A stretch of 64,000 nucleotides of DNA, taken from Pseudoxanthomonas mexicana. Its GTDB lineage: Bacteria > Pseudomonadota > Gammaproteobacteria > Xanthomonadales > Xanthomonadaceae. This document shows, piece after piece, positions 37,910 through 46,005 of this stretch. The notes beneath the pieces were generated by a model. That model was not told where the DNA came from, did no database searches, and worked only from the letters and a program-made list of their open reading frames with translations. Location of the stretch: positions 1-64,000 of the forward strand of contig NZ_LSIF01000054.1 in NCBI RefSeq assembly GCF_001556105.1, in the 5' to 3' direction. Every line of letters starts with the position of its first letter. Within the stretch, counting starts at the first letter, position 1. The position numbers and the translations under genes were made by a program.

Positions 37910-39103
37910 ATGAGCAGGGAACGCCGCATGATCTTCCGCCATCTGGTCGCGCTGTCGCTGGTGGCATGTTCGTTGTCCGCCACCGCGAAGGATGAAGCGC
38001 GTACCCGTGCGCGCGATCTCGGCGTCGCGCCGGGCATCTTCGCGCCCGGCACGCACAACGCCATCACCGATGTGGCCGGCGTGCGTGTCGGCCAGGTGAC
38101 GCTGAAGGAAGGCGATACCGTCCGCACCGGCGTTACCGCGATCCTGCCGCATGCCGGCAACGTCTACCGCTCGCGCGTGCCGGCGGCGGTGCACGTCGGC
38201 AACGGCTTCGGCAAGTTCGTCGGCAGCACGCAGGTCAACGAACTCGGCGAACTGGAAACGCCGATCCTGCTGACCTGCACGCTGTGCGTGTGGAAAGCCG
38301 CCGATGCGATGGCGGAGTGGATGCTGGCCAAGCCGGACATGCAGCAAGTGCGCTCGCTCAACGTGGTGGTCGGCGAGACCAATGACGGCGGACTCAACGA
38401 TATCCGTGCGCGCCCGGTCACCGCCGATGCCGTGCGCCGCGCGCTGGAATCCGCCGCCGACGGCATCGTGCAGGAAGGCAGCGTCGGTGCCGGCACCGGC
38501 ACGGTGGCGTTCGGCTGGAAGGGCGGCATCGGCACGTCCTCGCGCAAGCTGCCCGAATCGCTGGGCGGCTGGACCGTCGGCGTGCTGGTGCAGAGCAATT
38601 TCGGTGGCGTGCTGCAGGTGTCGGGTGCGCCGGTCGGACGCGAACTGGATCGTTATGCGTTCCAGAAGGCGGTCGCCATGCAGGCCGATGGCCGCCGCGG
38701 CCTTGCCGACGATCGCGGCGATGGCTCGATCATCATCGTCATCGCCACGGATGCGCCGTTGGGTGACCGCAACCTGCGTCGCGTCGCGTCGCGCGCGATG
38801 ATGGGCCTGGGCCGCACCGGCAGTTCGGCCTCGAACGGCAGCGGCGATTACATCCTTGCGTTCTCGACCGCGGATTCGGTGCGGCGTGCCTTCGATGCGC
38901 CGCGGCTGGAGACCTCGGAACTGGCGAACGAACAGATGAGCGCCGTGTTCCAGGCCAGCGTGGAAGCGGTCGAGGAGGCGATCTACAACTCGATCTTCAT
39001 GGCCACCACGGTCAGTGGCAACGGCGAGACCGTCGAAGCCATCCCGCTGGATCGCGTGCGCCGGATCCTGAAACAGCACGGCATCGCACCGCCGACGAAG
39101 TGA
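37910..39103 (+). CDS. P1 (DmpA-type) aminopeptidase, secreted
   Basis: A 397-residue protein of the P1/DmpA family of self-cleaving aminopeptidases. A signal peptide is visible (IFRHLVALSLVACSLSATAKD). The autoproteolytic site is GDGSIIIVIATDAPLG, where Ser273 would become the N-terminal nucleophile of the small subunit. Family members release N-terminal L- or D-residues or beta-peptides; the specificity is not readable. A second ATG at 37928, preceded by AGGGAA, gives a more typical signal peptide and may be the true start. Its stop lies in one arm of a 17-bp palindrome shared with the convergent regulator gene. Confidence 0.88.
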   Translation: MSRERRMIFRHLVALSLVACSLSATAKDEARTRARDLGVAPGIFAPGTHNAITDVAGVRVGQVTLKEGDTVRTGVTAILPHAGNVYRSRVPAAVHVGNGFGKFVGSTQVNELGELETPILLTCTLCVWKAADAMAEWMLAKPDMQQVRSLNVVVGETNDGGLNDIRARPVTADAVRRALESAADGIVQEGSVGAGTGTVAFGWKGGIGTSSRKLPESLGGWTVGVLVQSNFGGVLQVSGAPVGRELDRYAFQKAVAMQADGRRGLADDRGDGSIIIVIATDAPLGDRNLRRVASRAMMGLGRTGSSASNGSGDYILAFSTADSVRRAFDAPRLETSELANEQMSAVFQASVEAVEEAIYNSIFMATTVSGNGETVEAIPLDRVRRILKQHGIAPPTK

Positions 39104-39114
39104 TCCCCCGGGGA

Positions 39115-39654
39115 TCAGTGCACGACGTTGCGGATGAAGCGCAGCGGGGCGTTGCCGTCGTTGCGGTAGGCGTAGTCGCAGTCGCTGGGGAACACGAAGA
39201 AGTCGCCGGCTGCGACGACGTGTTCGCGGTCCGGGAGTTCGATCAGCAGGCTGCCTTCGATGACGAAGAACATCTCGTGCCAGCCTGCCGGATCGGCTGC
39301 CGACGTATAGCGGTCGCCGGGCATCAGCGTCCACGCCCACAGTTCCACGTCGTGCGAGGCTGGCGCCGTTGCGAGCAGCACGCCCTGCGATCCCGCCGTG
39401 CGGCCGCTCCAGGCCAGCGCTTCGATGCGGTCCAGGCCGGGCGCGCTCGGCGGCTTCACCAGGTCCGCGAACGTCACCTTCAGCGCCTCGGCGATGCGAT
39501 CAAGGGTGTTGAGGCTGACATTGGCGTCGCCGGATTCGATGCCCACCAGCATGCGGCGGGACACGTCCGCGGCGACGGACAGCGCCTGCTGGCTGAGGCC
39601 TGCGTCCGTCCGCAGGCGGCGAATGTTGTCGGCGACGTGTTCCAGCACACTCAT
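39115..39654 (-). CDS. XRE-family regulator with C-terminal cupin domain
   Basis: A 179-residue transcription factor. An N-terminal helix-turn-helix of the XRE type (residues about 6-62, DNIRRLRTDAGLSQQALSVA) is followed by a cupin sensor (about 100-178, HEMFFVIEGSLLIELPDREH and AAGDFFVFPSDCDYAY). Such regulators usually repress a neighbouring gene and respond to a small ligand. It is transcribed divergently from an EamA exporter, with two matching inverted-repeat sites in between, each covering a -10 hexamer. Autoregulation and control of the exporter are the obvious inference. Confidence 0.9.
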   Translation of the reverse strand: MSVLEHVADNIRRLRTDAGLSQQALSVAADVSRRMLVGIESGDANVSLNTLDRIAEALKVTFADLVKPPSAPGLDRIEALAWSGRTAGSQGVLLATAPASHDVELWAWTLMPGDRYTSAADPAGWHEMFFVIEGSLLIELPDREHVVAAGDFFVFPSDCDYAYRNDGNAPLRFIRNVVH

Positions 39655-39664
39655 AGGCGAGGGT

Positions 39665-39682
39665 TGCGCATTATATTGCGCA
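39665..39682. promoter_or_regulatory. Operator site 1 (regulator promoter)
   Basis: TGCGCATTATATTGCGCA is an 18-bp near-palindrome with two TGCGCA half-sites. Read on the minus strand it contains TATAAT about 16 bases before the regulator ATG, so a bound protein would block that promoter. It matches site 2 in half-sites and spacing. Confidence 0.75.
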
Positions 39683-39699
39683 TCCGGTAAGCTTCAGTC

Positions 39700-39717
39700 T
39701 GCGCAATATAGTGCGCA
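39700..39717. promoter_or_regulatory. Operator site 2 (EamA promoter)
   Basis: TGCGCAATATAGTGCGCA repeats the site 1 architecture 35 bases away, centre to centre. On the plus strand it contains TATAGT, a likely -10 for the EamA gene that starts at 39768. Confidence 0.75.
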
Positions 39718-39767
39718 GATCGTTTCCCCTCAAGCGCGGCGCACCGGCGTCCGCAGGTAGTGCCGTC

Positions 39768-40655
39768 ATGTCGTCCTCGAATTCCCATGCCCCCGTCCAC
39801 TGGCAGCCGATCGCACTGCTGCTCGTCGCCATGCTGTCCATCCAGGCGGGCGCGTCGATGGCGAAGAGCCTGTTCCCGGCCGTCGGTGCGACCGGCGCGA
39901 CCGCGCTGCGACTGGCGCTGGCCACGCTGATCCTGGTGGCGGTGTTCCGGCCGTGGCGCATGCGCGTCACCCGCGACCAGTGGCCGCTGCTGCTGTTCTA
40001 CGGCACCTCGCTGGGCCTGATGAACCTGCTGTTCTACAAGTCGCTGGAGACCGTGCCGCTGGGCATTGCGGTCGCGCTCGAGTTCACCGGCCCGCTCGCG
40101 GTCGCGTTGCTGGGGTCGCGTCATTTGCGCGACGTGGGCTGGGTGGTGCTGGCCGTGATCGGACTGGTGCTGCTGGTGCCGGAGCAGGGTGCGCAGGCAC
40201 TGGATCCCGTCGGCGTGGCGTACGCGCTGGGCGCCGGTGCCTGCTGGGCGATGTACATCGTGTTCGGCCAGAAGGCGGGCAACGCGCATGGTCCGCAGAC
40301 CGTCGCCATCGGCAGTTGCATCGCCGCGGCGGTCGCGGTGCCGTTCGGTGTGGCGCATGCCGGTGGCGCGTTGCTGGCGCCCGCGCTGCTGCCCATCGCG
40401 CTGGCGGTGGCGCTGCTGTCCACGGCGATTCCCTACAGCCTGGAGATGGTGGCGCTGACGAAGATGCCGACGCGCACCTTCGGCATGCTGATGAGCCTGG
40501 AACCGGCCATCGCCGCGCTGTGCGGCCTGCTGTTCCTGCACGAGCGCCTGTCGATGCTGCAGTGGCTGGCGATCGCGTCGATCATCGTGGCATCCGCCGG
40601 CGCAGCGATGACATCACGAGCGCCGGTGGAGACCGCCGGCAGCGGCAGCGCGTAG
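39768..40655 (+). CDS. EamA/RhtA-type exporter
   Basis: A 295-residue inner-membrane protein with ten hydrophobic segments arranged as two EamA repeats. Examples are IALLLVAMLSIQAGASMAKS at the start and LALATLILVAVF after it; the second repeat is near residues 155-285. It most resembles RhtA-type threonine/homoserine exporters (FGMLMSLEPAIAALCGLLFL). The substrate is likely an amino acid or related metabolite, possibly the ligand of the divergent cupin regulator. The ATG at 39768 has AGGT upstream. Its TAG stop abuts the stop of the convergent macrodomain gene with no spacer. Confidence 0.88.
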   Translation: MSSSNSHAPVHWQPIALLLVAMLSIQAGASMAKSLFPAVGATGATALRLALATLILVAVFRPWRMRVTRDQWPLLLFYGTSLGLMNLLFYKSLETVPLGIAVALEFTGPLAVALLGSRHLRDVGWVVLAVIGLVLLVPEQGAQALDPVGVAYALGAGACWAMYIVFGQKAGNAHGPQTVAIGSCIAAAVAVPFGVAHAGGALLAPALLPIALAVALLSTAIPYSLEMVALTKMPTRTFGMLMSLEPAIAALCGLLFLHERLSMLQWLAIASIIVASAGAAMTSRAPVETAGSGSA

Positions 40656-41156
40656 TCAGTCCAGCAGCGCCTGGTAGTGCGCCAGGTCGTCGGCGGAGAA
40701 GCAGCAGAAGGTCACGTCCGGCGGTGCGGTCGACGCAGCCAGTGCGGCGCGCACCGTGTCGACCGCAACACGCGCGGCGGCATCCGCGGGGTAGCCGAAG
40801 ATGCCGGTGCTGATGCAGGGAAAGGCAATGCTGCGCAGGTCGTGCTTCGCCGCGAGCGCCAGGCTGTTGCGGTAACACGCAGCCAGCAGGTCGGGTTCTC
40901 CCTGCTCGCCGCCGCGCCAGACCGGGCCAACGGTATGGATCACATGGCGCGCCGGCAGGCGATATCCCTTCGTGATCTTCGCTTCGCCGGTCCTGCAACC
41001 GCCGAGCAGCCGGCACTCGTGCACCAGGTCCGGACCTGCCGCGCGATGGATGGCGCCATCCACACCGCCGCCGCCGAGCAGCGAGCTGTTCGCTGCGTTG
41101 ACGATGGCGTCGACCTGCAGGGTGGTGATGTCGGCGCGCAGCGCGCGGATGACCAT
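40656..41156 (-). CDS. Macrodomain protein (O-acetyl-ADP-ribose deacetylase-like)
   Basis: A 166-residue single macrodomain. It carries [26 protein letters not shown] (about residues 17-42), the ADP-ribose-binding signature of the YmdB/MacroD group, plus [10 protein letters not shown] and the [10 protein letters not shown] phosphate loop. The NAAN and GGGGVDGAI motifs suggest hydrolase competence toward ADP-ribosyl adducts or O-acetyl-ADP-ribose. Its ATG overlaps the stop of the upstream RNase T fusion gene by one base (TGATG), so the two are translated together. It is convergent with and abuts the EamA gene. Confidence 0.92.
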   Translation of the reverse strand: MVIRALRADITTLQVDAIVNAANSSLLGGGGVDGAIHRAAGPDLVHECRLLGGCRTGEAKITKGYRLPARHVIHTVGPVWRGGEQGEPDLLAACYRNSLALAAKHDLRSIAFPCISTGIFGYPADAAARVAVDTVRAALAASTAPPDVTFCCFSADDLAHYQALLD

Positions 41157-42148
41157 CACTTGAATTCGCGGATGACTTCGATGGTGCCCACGATATTGTC
41201 GTTGAACAGTTCCAGCTCCTCGGCAGGCACCCACCATTCGGTATGGTGGGCACCACCGACTTTCTGTATGGGATAGCGCGCCATGAAGTCCTTGCGCACC
41301 CTGAAGCGCGTCACGTAACCGATCCCGCTGTCCTTGATGTTCCACCGCTCAGCGATTTCAGCGGCGTACTGCTCGTTGGTGACGGGATAGAAGATGGGCT
41401 GTTCGGGCAGGCGGGGCGGCCAACGACGGAAATCGTGCCGTGACAGTAGAGCGAGTTCTTCCGGGCCGGTGGGCCGATACATGGTGACGGTGTCCTGCTC
41501 GGGCTCCGCAACCGGCGTGGACGCTGCGTGCCTGGGCCACGCGTTGACGATCTTGCAGAACAGCCTCGCGGTCTGCTCGGCGTCGTACACGGCCGAATGG
41601 GCGTCCTCGGCATTCCAGTCGAAGCCCGCGGCCTGTACCGCGCGCGCGAGCACGGTCTGGCCGTAGGCCACGCCGGCCAGCGATACCGTGTCGAACACGC
41701 TGAAGGGGTGGAACGGATTGCGCTTGTGCGCCACGCGCGCGACCGCGGCGTTGAGGAAGTTGAGGTCGAAGTGCGCGTTGTGCCCCACCAGGATCGCGCG
41801 CTGGCAGCCGTGCTTCTTCACCGCCGCGCGCACCGGCGCGAACACGTGGTCCAGCGCGTCCTTCTCGTGCTTGGCGAAACGGAAGGGGTGGTCCAGGTCG
41901 ATGCCGGTGACTTCCAGCGACTTCGGGTCGATCTCGGTGCCGGGTGCGGGGTGCAGGTGCACGCTGGCGGTCTCGCCGCAGACCAGCGCGCCGTTCTCGT
42001 CCAGGTCCAGCGGCACCGCCGCCAGTTCCAGCAGCGCGTGACGGTTCCAGTCGAAGCCACCGGTTTCCACGTCCACCACCACGGGCAGGTAGCCGCGGAA
42101 GCGCTGGGCCATGGGAGTGATACGGGTCGGTTCGGCGGTGTTTTCCAT
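41156..42148 (-). CDS. RNase T-like exonuclease fused to a 108-residue C-terminal domain
   Basis: The 330-residue protein has two parts. Residues about 17-205 match RNase T: DVETGG with Asp26 and Glu28, [14 protein letters not shown] around residue 124, and [15 protein letters not shown] with His184 and Asp189. These form the DEDDh active site used to trim 3' ends of tRNA and other RNA. Residues 223-330, starting [13 protein letters not shown] and containing [20 protein letters not shown], form an extra domain not present in RNase T. It resembles small free-standing proteins that I recall being labelled ADP-ribosylation/crystallin J1 in databases, a label I cannot verify. It is coupled to a macrodomain gene. 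Confidence 0.8.
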   Translation of the reverse strand: MENTAEPTRITPMAQRFRGYLPVVVDVETGGFDWNRHALLELAAVPLDLDENGALVCGETASVHLHPAPGTEIDPKSLEVTGIDLDHPFRFAKHEKDALDHVFAPVRAAVKKHGCQRAILVGHNAHFDLNFLNAAVARVAHKRNPFHPFSVFDTVSLAGVAYGQTVLARAVQAAGFDWNAEDAHSAVYDAEQTARLFCKIVNAWPRHAASTPVAEPEQDTVTMYRPTGPEELALLSRHDFRRWPPRLPEQPIFYPVTNEQYAAEIAERWNIKDSGIGYVTRFRVRKDFMARYPIQKVGGAHHTEWWVPAEELELFNDNIVGTIEVIREFK

Positions 42149-42204
42149 GGGGGAAAGCGTAGCAGGTCGCCATGGCCGGACTTCGACTGGCGGCGGAATG
42201 GCAC

Positions 42205-42271
42205 GTGTGGGAGCGACGTGAGTCGCGATGGACCGACGCCGTGACGCGATCGCTACTTACGTTGCTCCCAC
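42205..42271. repeat. REPIN-like inverted repeat pair
   Basis: GTGTGGGAGCGACGTGAGTC (from 42205) faces the near-complement ending in ACTTACGTTGCTCCCAC (to 42271), separated by about 15 bases. The same element type occurs as a pair at 1311-1459. It separates the RNase T fusion gene from the last gene of the RiPP operon and could form a long hairpin at the end of that transcript. Confidence 0.8.
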
Positions 42272-42276
42272 CGGCG

Positions 42277-43020
42277 CTACGGTCCCGTCCCCAGCAGCGT
42301 GCCTTCCTCGCGCATGCGCGACAGCATCGCCGCGCCTTGGTCGACGAAGGCGGATACATCCTCCACACCTGCTTCCATCGCGAGCTGCCGCAACGTATCG
42401 CCACCGCTGCGGCCGCCCTCGCCGAGCAGTTCCACCAGCCGGTACACCAGCGGAGAAATGGCGGCGAACCTCACCTGGTGGCCGGCATCGCGCCGGACCA
42501 GCAGCAGGGTAGGTTCCCCCGAGGGAACGTCGGGCTGGAAATCCGGGCCGATGCGGTGCACCGGCCACTGGTAGGCCAGCGCCCAGGCGAACGGCGACAC
42601 CACGGGCTCACCCGCGAGCAGGTCGCCATCCGGCGCATGCGGGGGCATGGTGTCGTCGGCGATCTGCAGGGCCAGCTCGACCCACTCGTAGTGCGCGAGT
42701 TCGCGCAGCCAGGGCGGCAGTGCGTCGTCCTCGCGCGATTCCAGGTAGCGGATGAACTCGCGCGCGATCTCCGGGAACAGCGGCGTCTGGCTGCGATGGT
42801 CGGCATAGAACCGGCGCACCAGCGCACGCCACGCGTCGTCGCCCAGGGTCTTGCGGATCACCGGGAAATTGCCGGCGAGCAAGGCTTCGATGTTGTTGAA
42901 GAACAGGTCGCGGTAGATCGCGAGCCGGCGCGCTTCGATGCTGGGCGGTGGCGGATGCGATGACGGATCACGCAGGTGGCGCGACAGCGCGAACTGCTGG
43001 TCGTGCAGCACGTCAGCCAT
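42277..43020 (-). CDS. hvfC: HvfC-family RiPP maturation partner (DUF2063)
   Basis: A 247-residue protein with the DUF2063 N-terminal domain ([20 protein letters not shown], then [20 protein letters not shown]) typical of partners of MNIO enzymes. These proteins are thought to bind the precursor and present it to the maturase. The C-terminal half has [20 protein letters not shown] and a winged-helix-like end. The ATG at 43020 overlaps the hvfB stop by 8 bases. It is the last gene of the operon; no DoxX-like hvfD gene follows. Confidence 0.9.
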   Translation of the reverse strand: MADVLHDQQFALSRHLRDPSSHPPPPSIEARRLAIYRDLFFNNIEALLAGNFPVIRKTLGDDAWRALVRRFYADHRSQTPLFPEIAREFIRYLESREDDALPPWLRELAHYEWVELALQIADDTMPPHAPDGDLLAGEPVVSPFAWALAYQWPVHRIGPDFQPDVPSGEPTLLLVRRDAGHQVRFAAISPLVYRLVELLGEGGRSGGDTLRQLAMEAGVEDVSAFVDQGAAMLSRMREEGTLLGTGP

Positions 43021-43873
43021 GCGTCGCCTGCGCCGCAGCACCGGTCGCATGCACCGCCTGCAACTCGCGGATCTGCTGCAGTTCCGCGCACAGCTCCGCC
43101 AGCGGCGGGAAATTGAAGTCGCGCTCCAGCAGGGTGGGACGCACGCCATGGGTGGCGTAGGCCATCGCCAGCAGCGTCCACACGTCGTCCTTCACCGGTG
43201 CGCCGTGCGTGTCGACCTTGAGGTCATCCGCTTCATCGTAGTGGCCGGCGATGTGGTACGACACGATCCGCGCGGAGGGCATGCGCGCAAGGAACGCGCG
43301 CGCGTCGTAATCGTGGTTGATGGCGTTGACGAAGACGTTGTTGACGTCGAGCAGCAGGTCGCAGTCGGCTTCGTCGAGCACCGCCGTGACGAAGTCCACT
43401 TCGTCCATCGCCTGGTACGGCGCGGCGTAATAGGAGACGTTCTCCACCGCGATCCGCCGGCCCAGCGCATCCTGCGCCTGGCGGATGCGTGCGGCGACGT
43501 GGCGCACGGCCTCCTCGGTGAACGGGATCGGCATCAGGTCGTACAGATGGCCGTCGTCGGCGCAGTAGCTCAGATGTTCGCTGTAGAGCGTGACGGCATG
43601 CTGGTCGAGGAAACGGCGCGTCCGCGCAAGGAACGTGTCGTCCAGCGGCGCCATGCCGCCCAGCGACAGCGACAGGCCATGGCAGGTGACCGGGTGGCGC
43701 GAAGACAGCGTCTGCAGCGCGTCGCGGTAACGGCCGCCGATGCCGATCCAGTTGTCCGGCGCGCATTCGAGGAAGTCGAACGCACCGGCTGGTGCGTCCA
43801 GCAGTTCGTCCAGCAGGACGCGGCGCAGGCCGAGGCCGGCGGATGCCGCGGGCAGGTCGATGGTGATGCTCAT
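43013..43873 (-). CDS. hvfB: HvfB-family MNIO maturase (DUF692)
   Basis: A 286-residue multinuclear non-heme iron-dependent oxidase with a TIM-barrel fold. Typical segments are [14 protein letters not shown], the HGLSLSLGG His motif (about residue 65), [37 protein letters not shown] and [10 protein letters not shown], followed by VDTHG. These supply the His, Asp and Glu iron ligands. Characterised members convert Cys residues in EGKCG-type motifs of a precursor into oxazolone/thioamide or thiooxazole groups. The adjacent precursor carries four such motifs, which fits. It lies 49 bases after hvfA, behind a strong hairpin. Confidence 0.92.
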   Translation of the reverse strand: MSITIDLPAASAGLGLRRVLLDELLDAPAGAFDFLECAPDNWIGIGGRYRDALQTLSSRHPVTCHGLSLSLGGMAPLDDTFLARTRRFLDQHAVTLYSEHLSYCADDGHLYDLMPIPFTEEAVRHVAARIRQAQDALGRRIAVENVSYYAAPYQAMDEVDFVTAVLDEADCDLLLDVNNVFVNAINHDYDARAFLARMPSARIVSYHIAGHYDEADDLKVDTHGAPVKDDVWTLLAMAYATHGVRPTLLERDFNFPPLAELCAELQQIRELQAVHATGAAAQATHG

Positions 43874-43884
43874 GCAGAAAGAAT

Positions 43885-43912
43885 ACGGGCCCCGGCTGGC
43901 GCCAGGGCCCGT
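43885..43912 (-). other. Hairpin between hvfA and hvfB
   Basis: An 8-bp GC-rich stem (ACGGGCCC with GGGCCCGT, 12-base loop) lies between the precursor and maturase genes and is followed by ATTCTTTCT on the minus strand. It may act as a leaky terminator or mRNA stabiliser that keeps precursor expression above maturase expression. This is inferred from position and fold. Confidence 0.6.
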
Positions 43913-43922
43913 GGTGGTTGGC

Positions 43923-44312
43923 TTACTTGTCGCCGGTCTTCTTGTCGCCGCCGCACTTGCCTTCGCCGCACTTGCCCTCGGCACCTTTCGCGCCCTTGGC
44001 ACCCTCGTGGGCCTTGTGCTCGGCAGCGTCGATGAAGCCGTCCTTGTTGGTGTCGATCTCGGTGAACTTGCCGGCCTTGTCGGGATGGGCGGCGGTGAAT
44101 TCGGTCCGGGAGACCTTGCCGTCCTTGTCGGCGTCGGCCTTGGCGAGGCCGCACTTGCCCTCACCGCACTTGCCTTCGCCGGCCTTGGCGGCTTCGCCGG
44201 CGGCGAGCAGGTAGCCCTGCGCCAGCGGTTCCATGGCGAAGGCGGAACCGGTCAGGGCGAGGCCGCCGACCAGGGCGATGGCGATTGCGGCGGGCTTGTT
44301 CGTCTTGGACAT
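43923..44312 (-). CDS. hvfA: HvfA/bufferin-like RiPP precursor with two EF-hands
   Basis: A 129-residue exported precursor with a signal peptide (residues 1-26, ending GSAFA). The mature region has four EGKCG motifs, at 46-50, 51-55, 112-116 and 117-121, the substrate motif of HvfB-type maturases. Unusually, residues 58-100 hold two complete EF-hand loops: D60-x-D62-x-D64-G-x-V-x-x-x-E71 and D87-x-N89-x-D91-G-x-I-x-x-x-E98. All acidic ligands are present, so Ca binding is likely. The ATG at 44312 has GGAGAG upstream and a GTGCGGC/GCCGCAC hairpin just before it. The mature product probably binds copper or another soft metal at modified Cys and Ca at the EF-hands in the periplasm. Confidence 0.88.
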   Translation of the reverse strand: MSKTNKPAAIAIALVGGLALTGSAFAMEPLAQGYLLAAGEAAKAGEGKCGEGKCGLAKADADKDGKVSRTEFTAAHPDKAGKFTEIDTNKDGFIDAAEHKAHEGAKGAKGAEGKCGEGKCGGDKKTGDK

Positions 44313-44411
44313 CGTCGTGCTCTCCAAAGTGGGTGCGGCAAGCGCCGCACGGGAAGTAGCCTCAGTGTAGACGCAGGACGTTAGCGGGCCGTATGCAAAG
44401 GGCCCGTAACG

Positions 44412-44440
44412 CAGGCGCCCCGCACGGGGCGGGGCGCCTG
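44412..44440. terminator. Strong GC hairpin after phoU
   Basis: A perfect 12-bp stem (CAGGCGCCCCGC with GCGGGGCGCCTG, 5-base loop) lies about 30 bases past the phoU stop. It lacks a T-tract on either strand, so it may act as a processing or weak termination hairpin separating the pst-phoU operon from hvfA. Confidence 0.55.
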
Positions 44441-44468
44441 TGATGCTGCGGTGCGGAAGCTCGCCCGT

Positions 44469-45179
44469 TCAGACGACGCCGGTGGTGCTGGTCTCGTCGC
44501 GCTTGTCGCGCGGCGGCAGCGGTTGGTCGCCGTGCACGAGGAACCACACGTTCTCGGCGATGTTGGTGGCGTGGTCGCCGATGCGTTCCAGGTTCTTGGC
44601 CATGAACAGCAGGTGCGTGCACGGCGTGATGTTGCGCGGGTCTTCCATCATGTAGGTGAGCAGCTCGCGGAACAGCGCGGTGTAGTGCGCGTCCAGTTCA
44701 GCGTCGCGCGCACGCACGTGCACCGCGTACTCCGCGTCGCCGTTCTGGTACGCGGTCATCGCATCGCGCACCTGGCGCACGGCCAGCTTGCCGAGCGCAC
44801 GCAGGCCGGTGATGTGCGGCATCGGCGGCGACACGTTCAGGGCAATCGAGCGCTTGGCCACGTTGGCGGCGTAGTCGCCGATGCGCTCGATGTCGGCGGG
44901 GATGCGCAGGCCGGCCAGGATCTCGCGGAGGTCGCGGGCCATCGGGCCGCGCAGGGCCAGGTGCATCACGTCATGGCTCACCTGGTGTTCGATGGCGTCG
45001 ATGGCTTCGTCGTTGGCGATGATGCGCTGGGCGGCCTTGTCGTCGCGGCGTTCGACCACGTCCAGTGCGGCCTCCAGCTGGGCGACGGCGGTTTCGCCCA
45101 TGCGCACGATCTCGGCGACAACGCGACGCTGTTCTTCGTCGTAGCTCTTCACGATATGGTCGTTGGGTTGGGTAGTCAT
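44469..45179 (-). CDS. phoU: Phosphate signalling protein PhoU
   Basis: PhoU links the PstSCAB transporter to the PhoR sensor and represses the Pho regulon when phosphate is plentiful. The 236-residue protein consists of two three-helix PhoU repeats with metal-cluster motifs ERRDDKAAQRIIANDEAID and IERIGDYAANVAK in the first, and NLERIGDHATNIAE in the second. The ATG at 45179 lies 7 bases after the pstB stop and uses a GAGG that overlaps that stop region. It is the last gene of the pstC-pstA-pstB-phoU unit. Confidence 0.96.
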   Translation of the reverse strand: MTTQPNDHIVKSYDEEQRRVVAEIVRMGETAVAQLEAALDVVERRDDKAAQRIIANDEAIDAIEHQVSHDVMHLALRGPMARDLREILAGLRIPADIERIGDYAANVAKRSIALNVSPPMPHITGLRALGKLAVRQVRDAMTAYQNGDAEYAVHVRARDAELDAHYTALFRELLTYMMEDPRNITPCTHLLFMAKNLERIGDHATNIAENVWFLVHGDQPLPPRDKRDETSTTGVV

Positions 45180-45186
45180 GGGGGCC

Positions 45187-46005
45187 TCAGCCAAAACGTC
45201 CGGTGATGTAGTCTTCGGTCTGCTGCTTGCCGGGGTTGGAGAAGATCGTCGAGGTGACGTCGTGCTCCACCAGCTCGCCCAGGTACATGAAGGCGGTGTA
45301 GTCCGACACGCGCGCCGCCTGCTGCATGTTGTGGGTGACGATCGCGATCGTGTACTGGTGCTTCAATTCCTCGATCAGCTGTTCGATCTTGCTGGTCGAG
45401 ATCGGATCCAGCGCCGAGGTCGGTTCGTCCAGCAGGATCACGTCCGGACGCAGCGCGACCGCACGCGCGATGCACAGGCGCTGCTGCTGGCCGCCGGACA
45501 GGCCCAGCGCGCTCTGCTTGAGCTTGTCCTTGGCTTCGTCCCACAGGGCCGCCTGGCGCAGCGCCTGTTCGACGCGCACCTCCATGTCGGCCTTGTTCAG
45601 GCGCTCATGGTGGCGGATACCGTAGGCGACGTTCTCGAAGATCGTCATCGGGAACGGCACCGGCTTCTGGAACACCATGCCCACCTTGCTGCGCAGCCGG
45701 TTCATCGGATACTTGGCGTCGAGGATGTTCTCGCCGTCCAGCAGCACGTCGCCGGTGGCGCGCAGCTTCGGGTACAGCGAATAGATGCGGTTGAAGATGC
45801 GCAGCAGGGTGGACTTGCCGCAGCCGGAGGGGCCGATCAGCGCGGTGACGCGCTTTTCCGGGATCTCCAGGTTGATGTTCTTCAGCGCGTGGAAGTCGCC
45901 GTAGTAGAAGTCCAGGCCCTTGGCCGCCAGCTTCACGCTGGCCGGCGCGGCGAGGTCGTCGTGGCGCTGCGGCGTCACCACGGCAATGCGGGCGGCGTCA
46001 TTCAT
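45187..46005 (-). CDS. pstB: Phosphate ABC transporter ATP-binding protein
   Basis: PstB powers high-affinity phosphate import. The 272-residue ATPase has the Walker A motif GPSGCGKST (about residues 58-66), a Q-loop in [11 protein letters not shown], the signature LSGGQQQRL, Walker [13 protein letters not shown], and the switch His in [13 protein letters not shown]. The N-terminal 25 residues are an extension before KGLDFYYG. Its start overlaps pstA by 8 bases. Downstream phoU is the regulatory partner. Confidence 0.97.
   Translation of the reverse strand: MNDAARIAVVTPQRHDDLAAPASVKLAAKGLDFYYGDFHALKNINLEIPEKRVTALIGPSGCGKSTLLRIFNRIYSLYPKLRATGDVLLDGENILDAKYPMNRLRSKVGMVFQKPVPFPMTIFENVAYGIRHHERLNKADMEVRVEQALRQAALWDEAKDKLKQSALGLSGGQQQRLCIARAVALRPDVILLDEPTSALDPISTSKIEQLIEELKHQYTIAIVTHNMQQAARVSDYTAFMYLGELVEHDVTSTIFSNPGKQQTEDYITGRFG

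Noticed and set aside
43885..43912. Hairpin after hvfA as a full terminator
   Set aside because: The T-tract is interrupted and hvfB/hvfC have no other obvious promoter, so complete termination there is unlikely.
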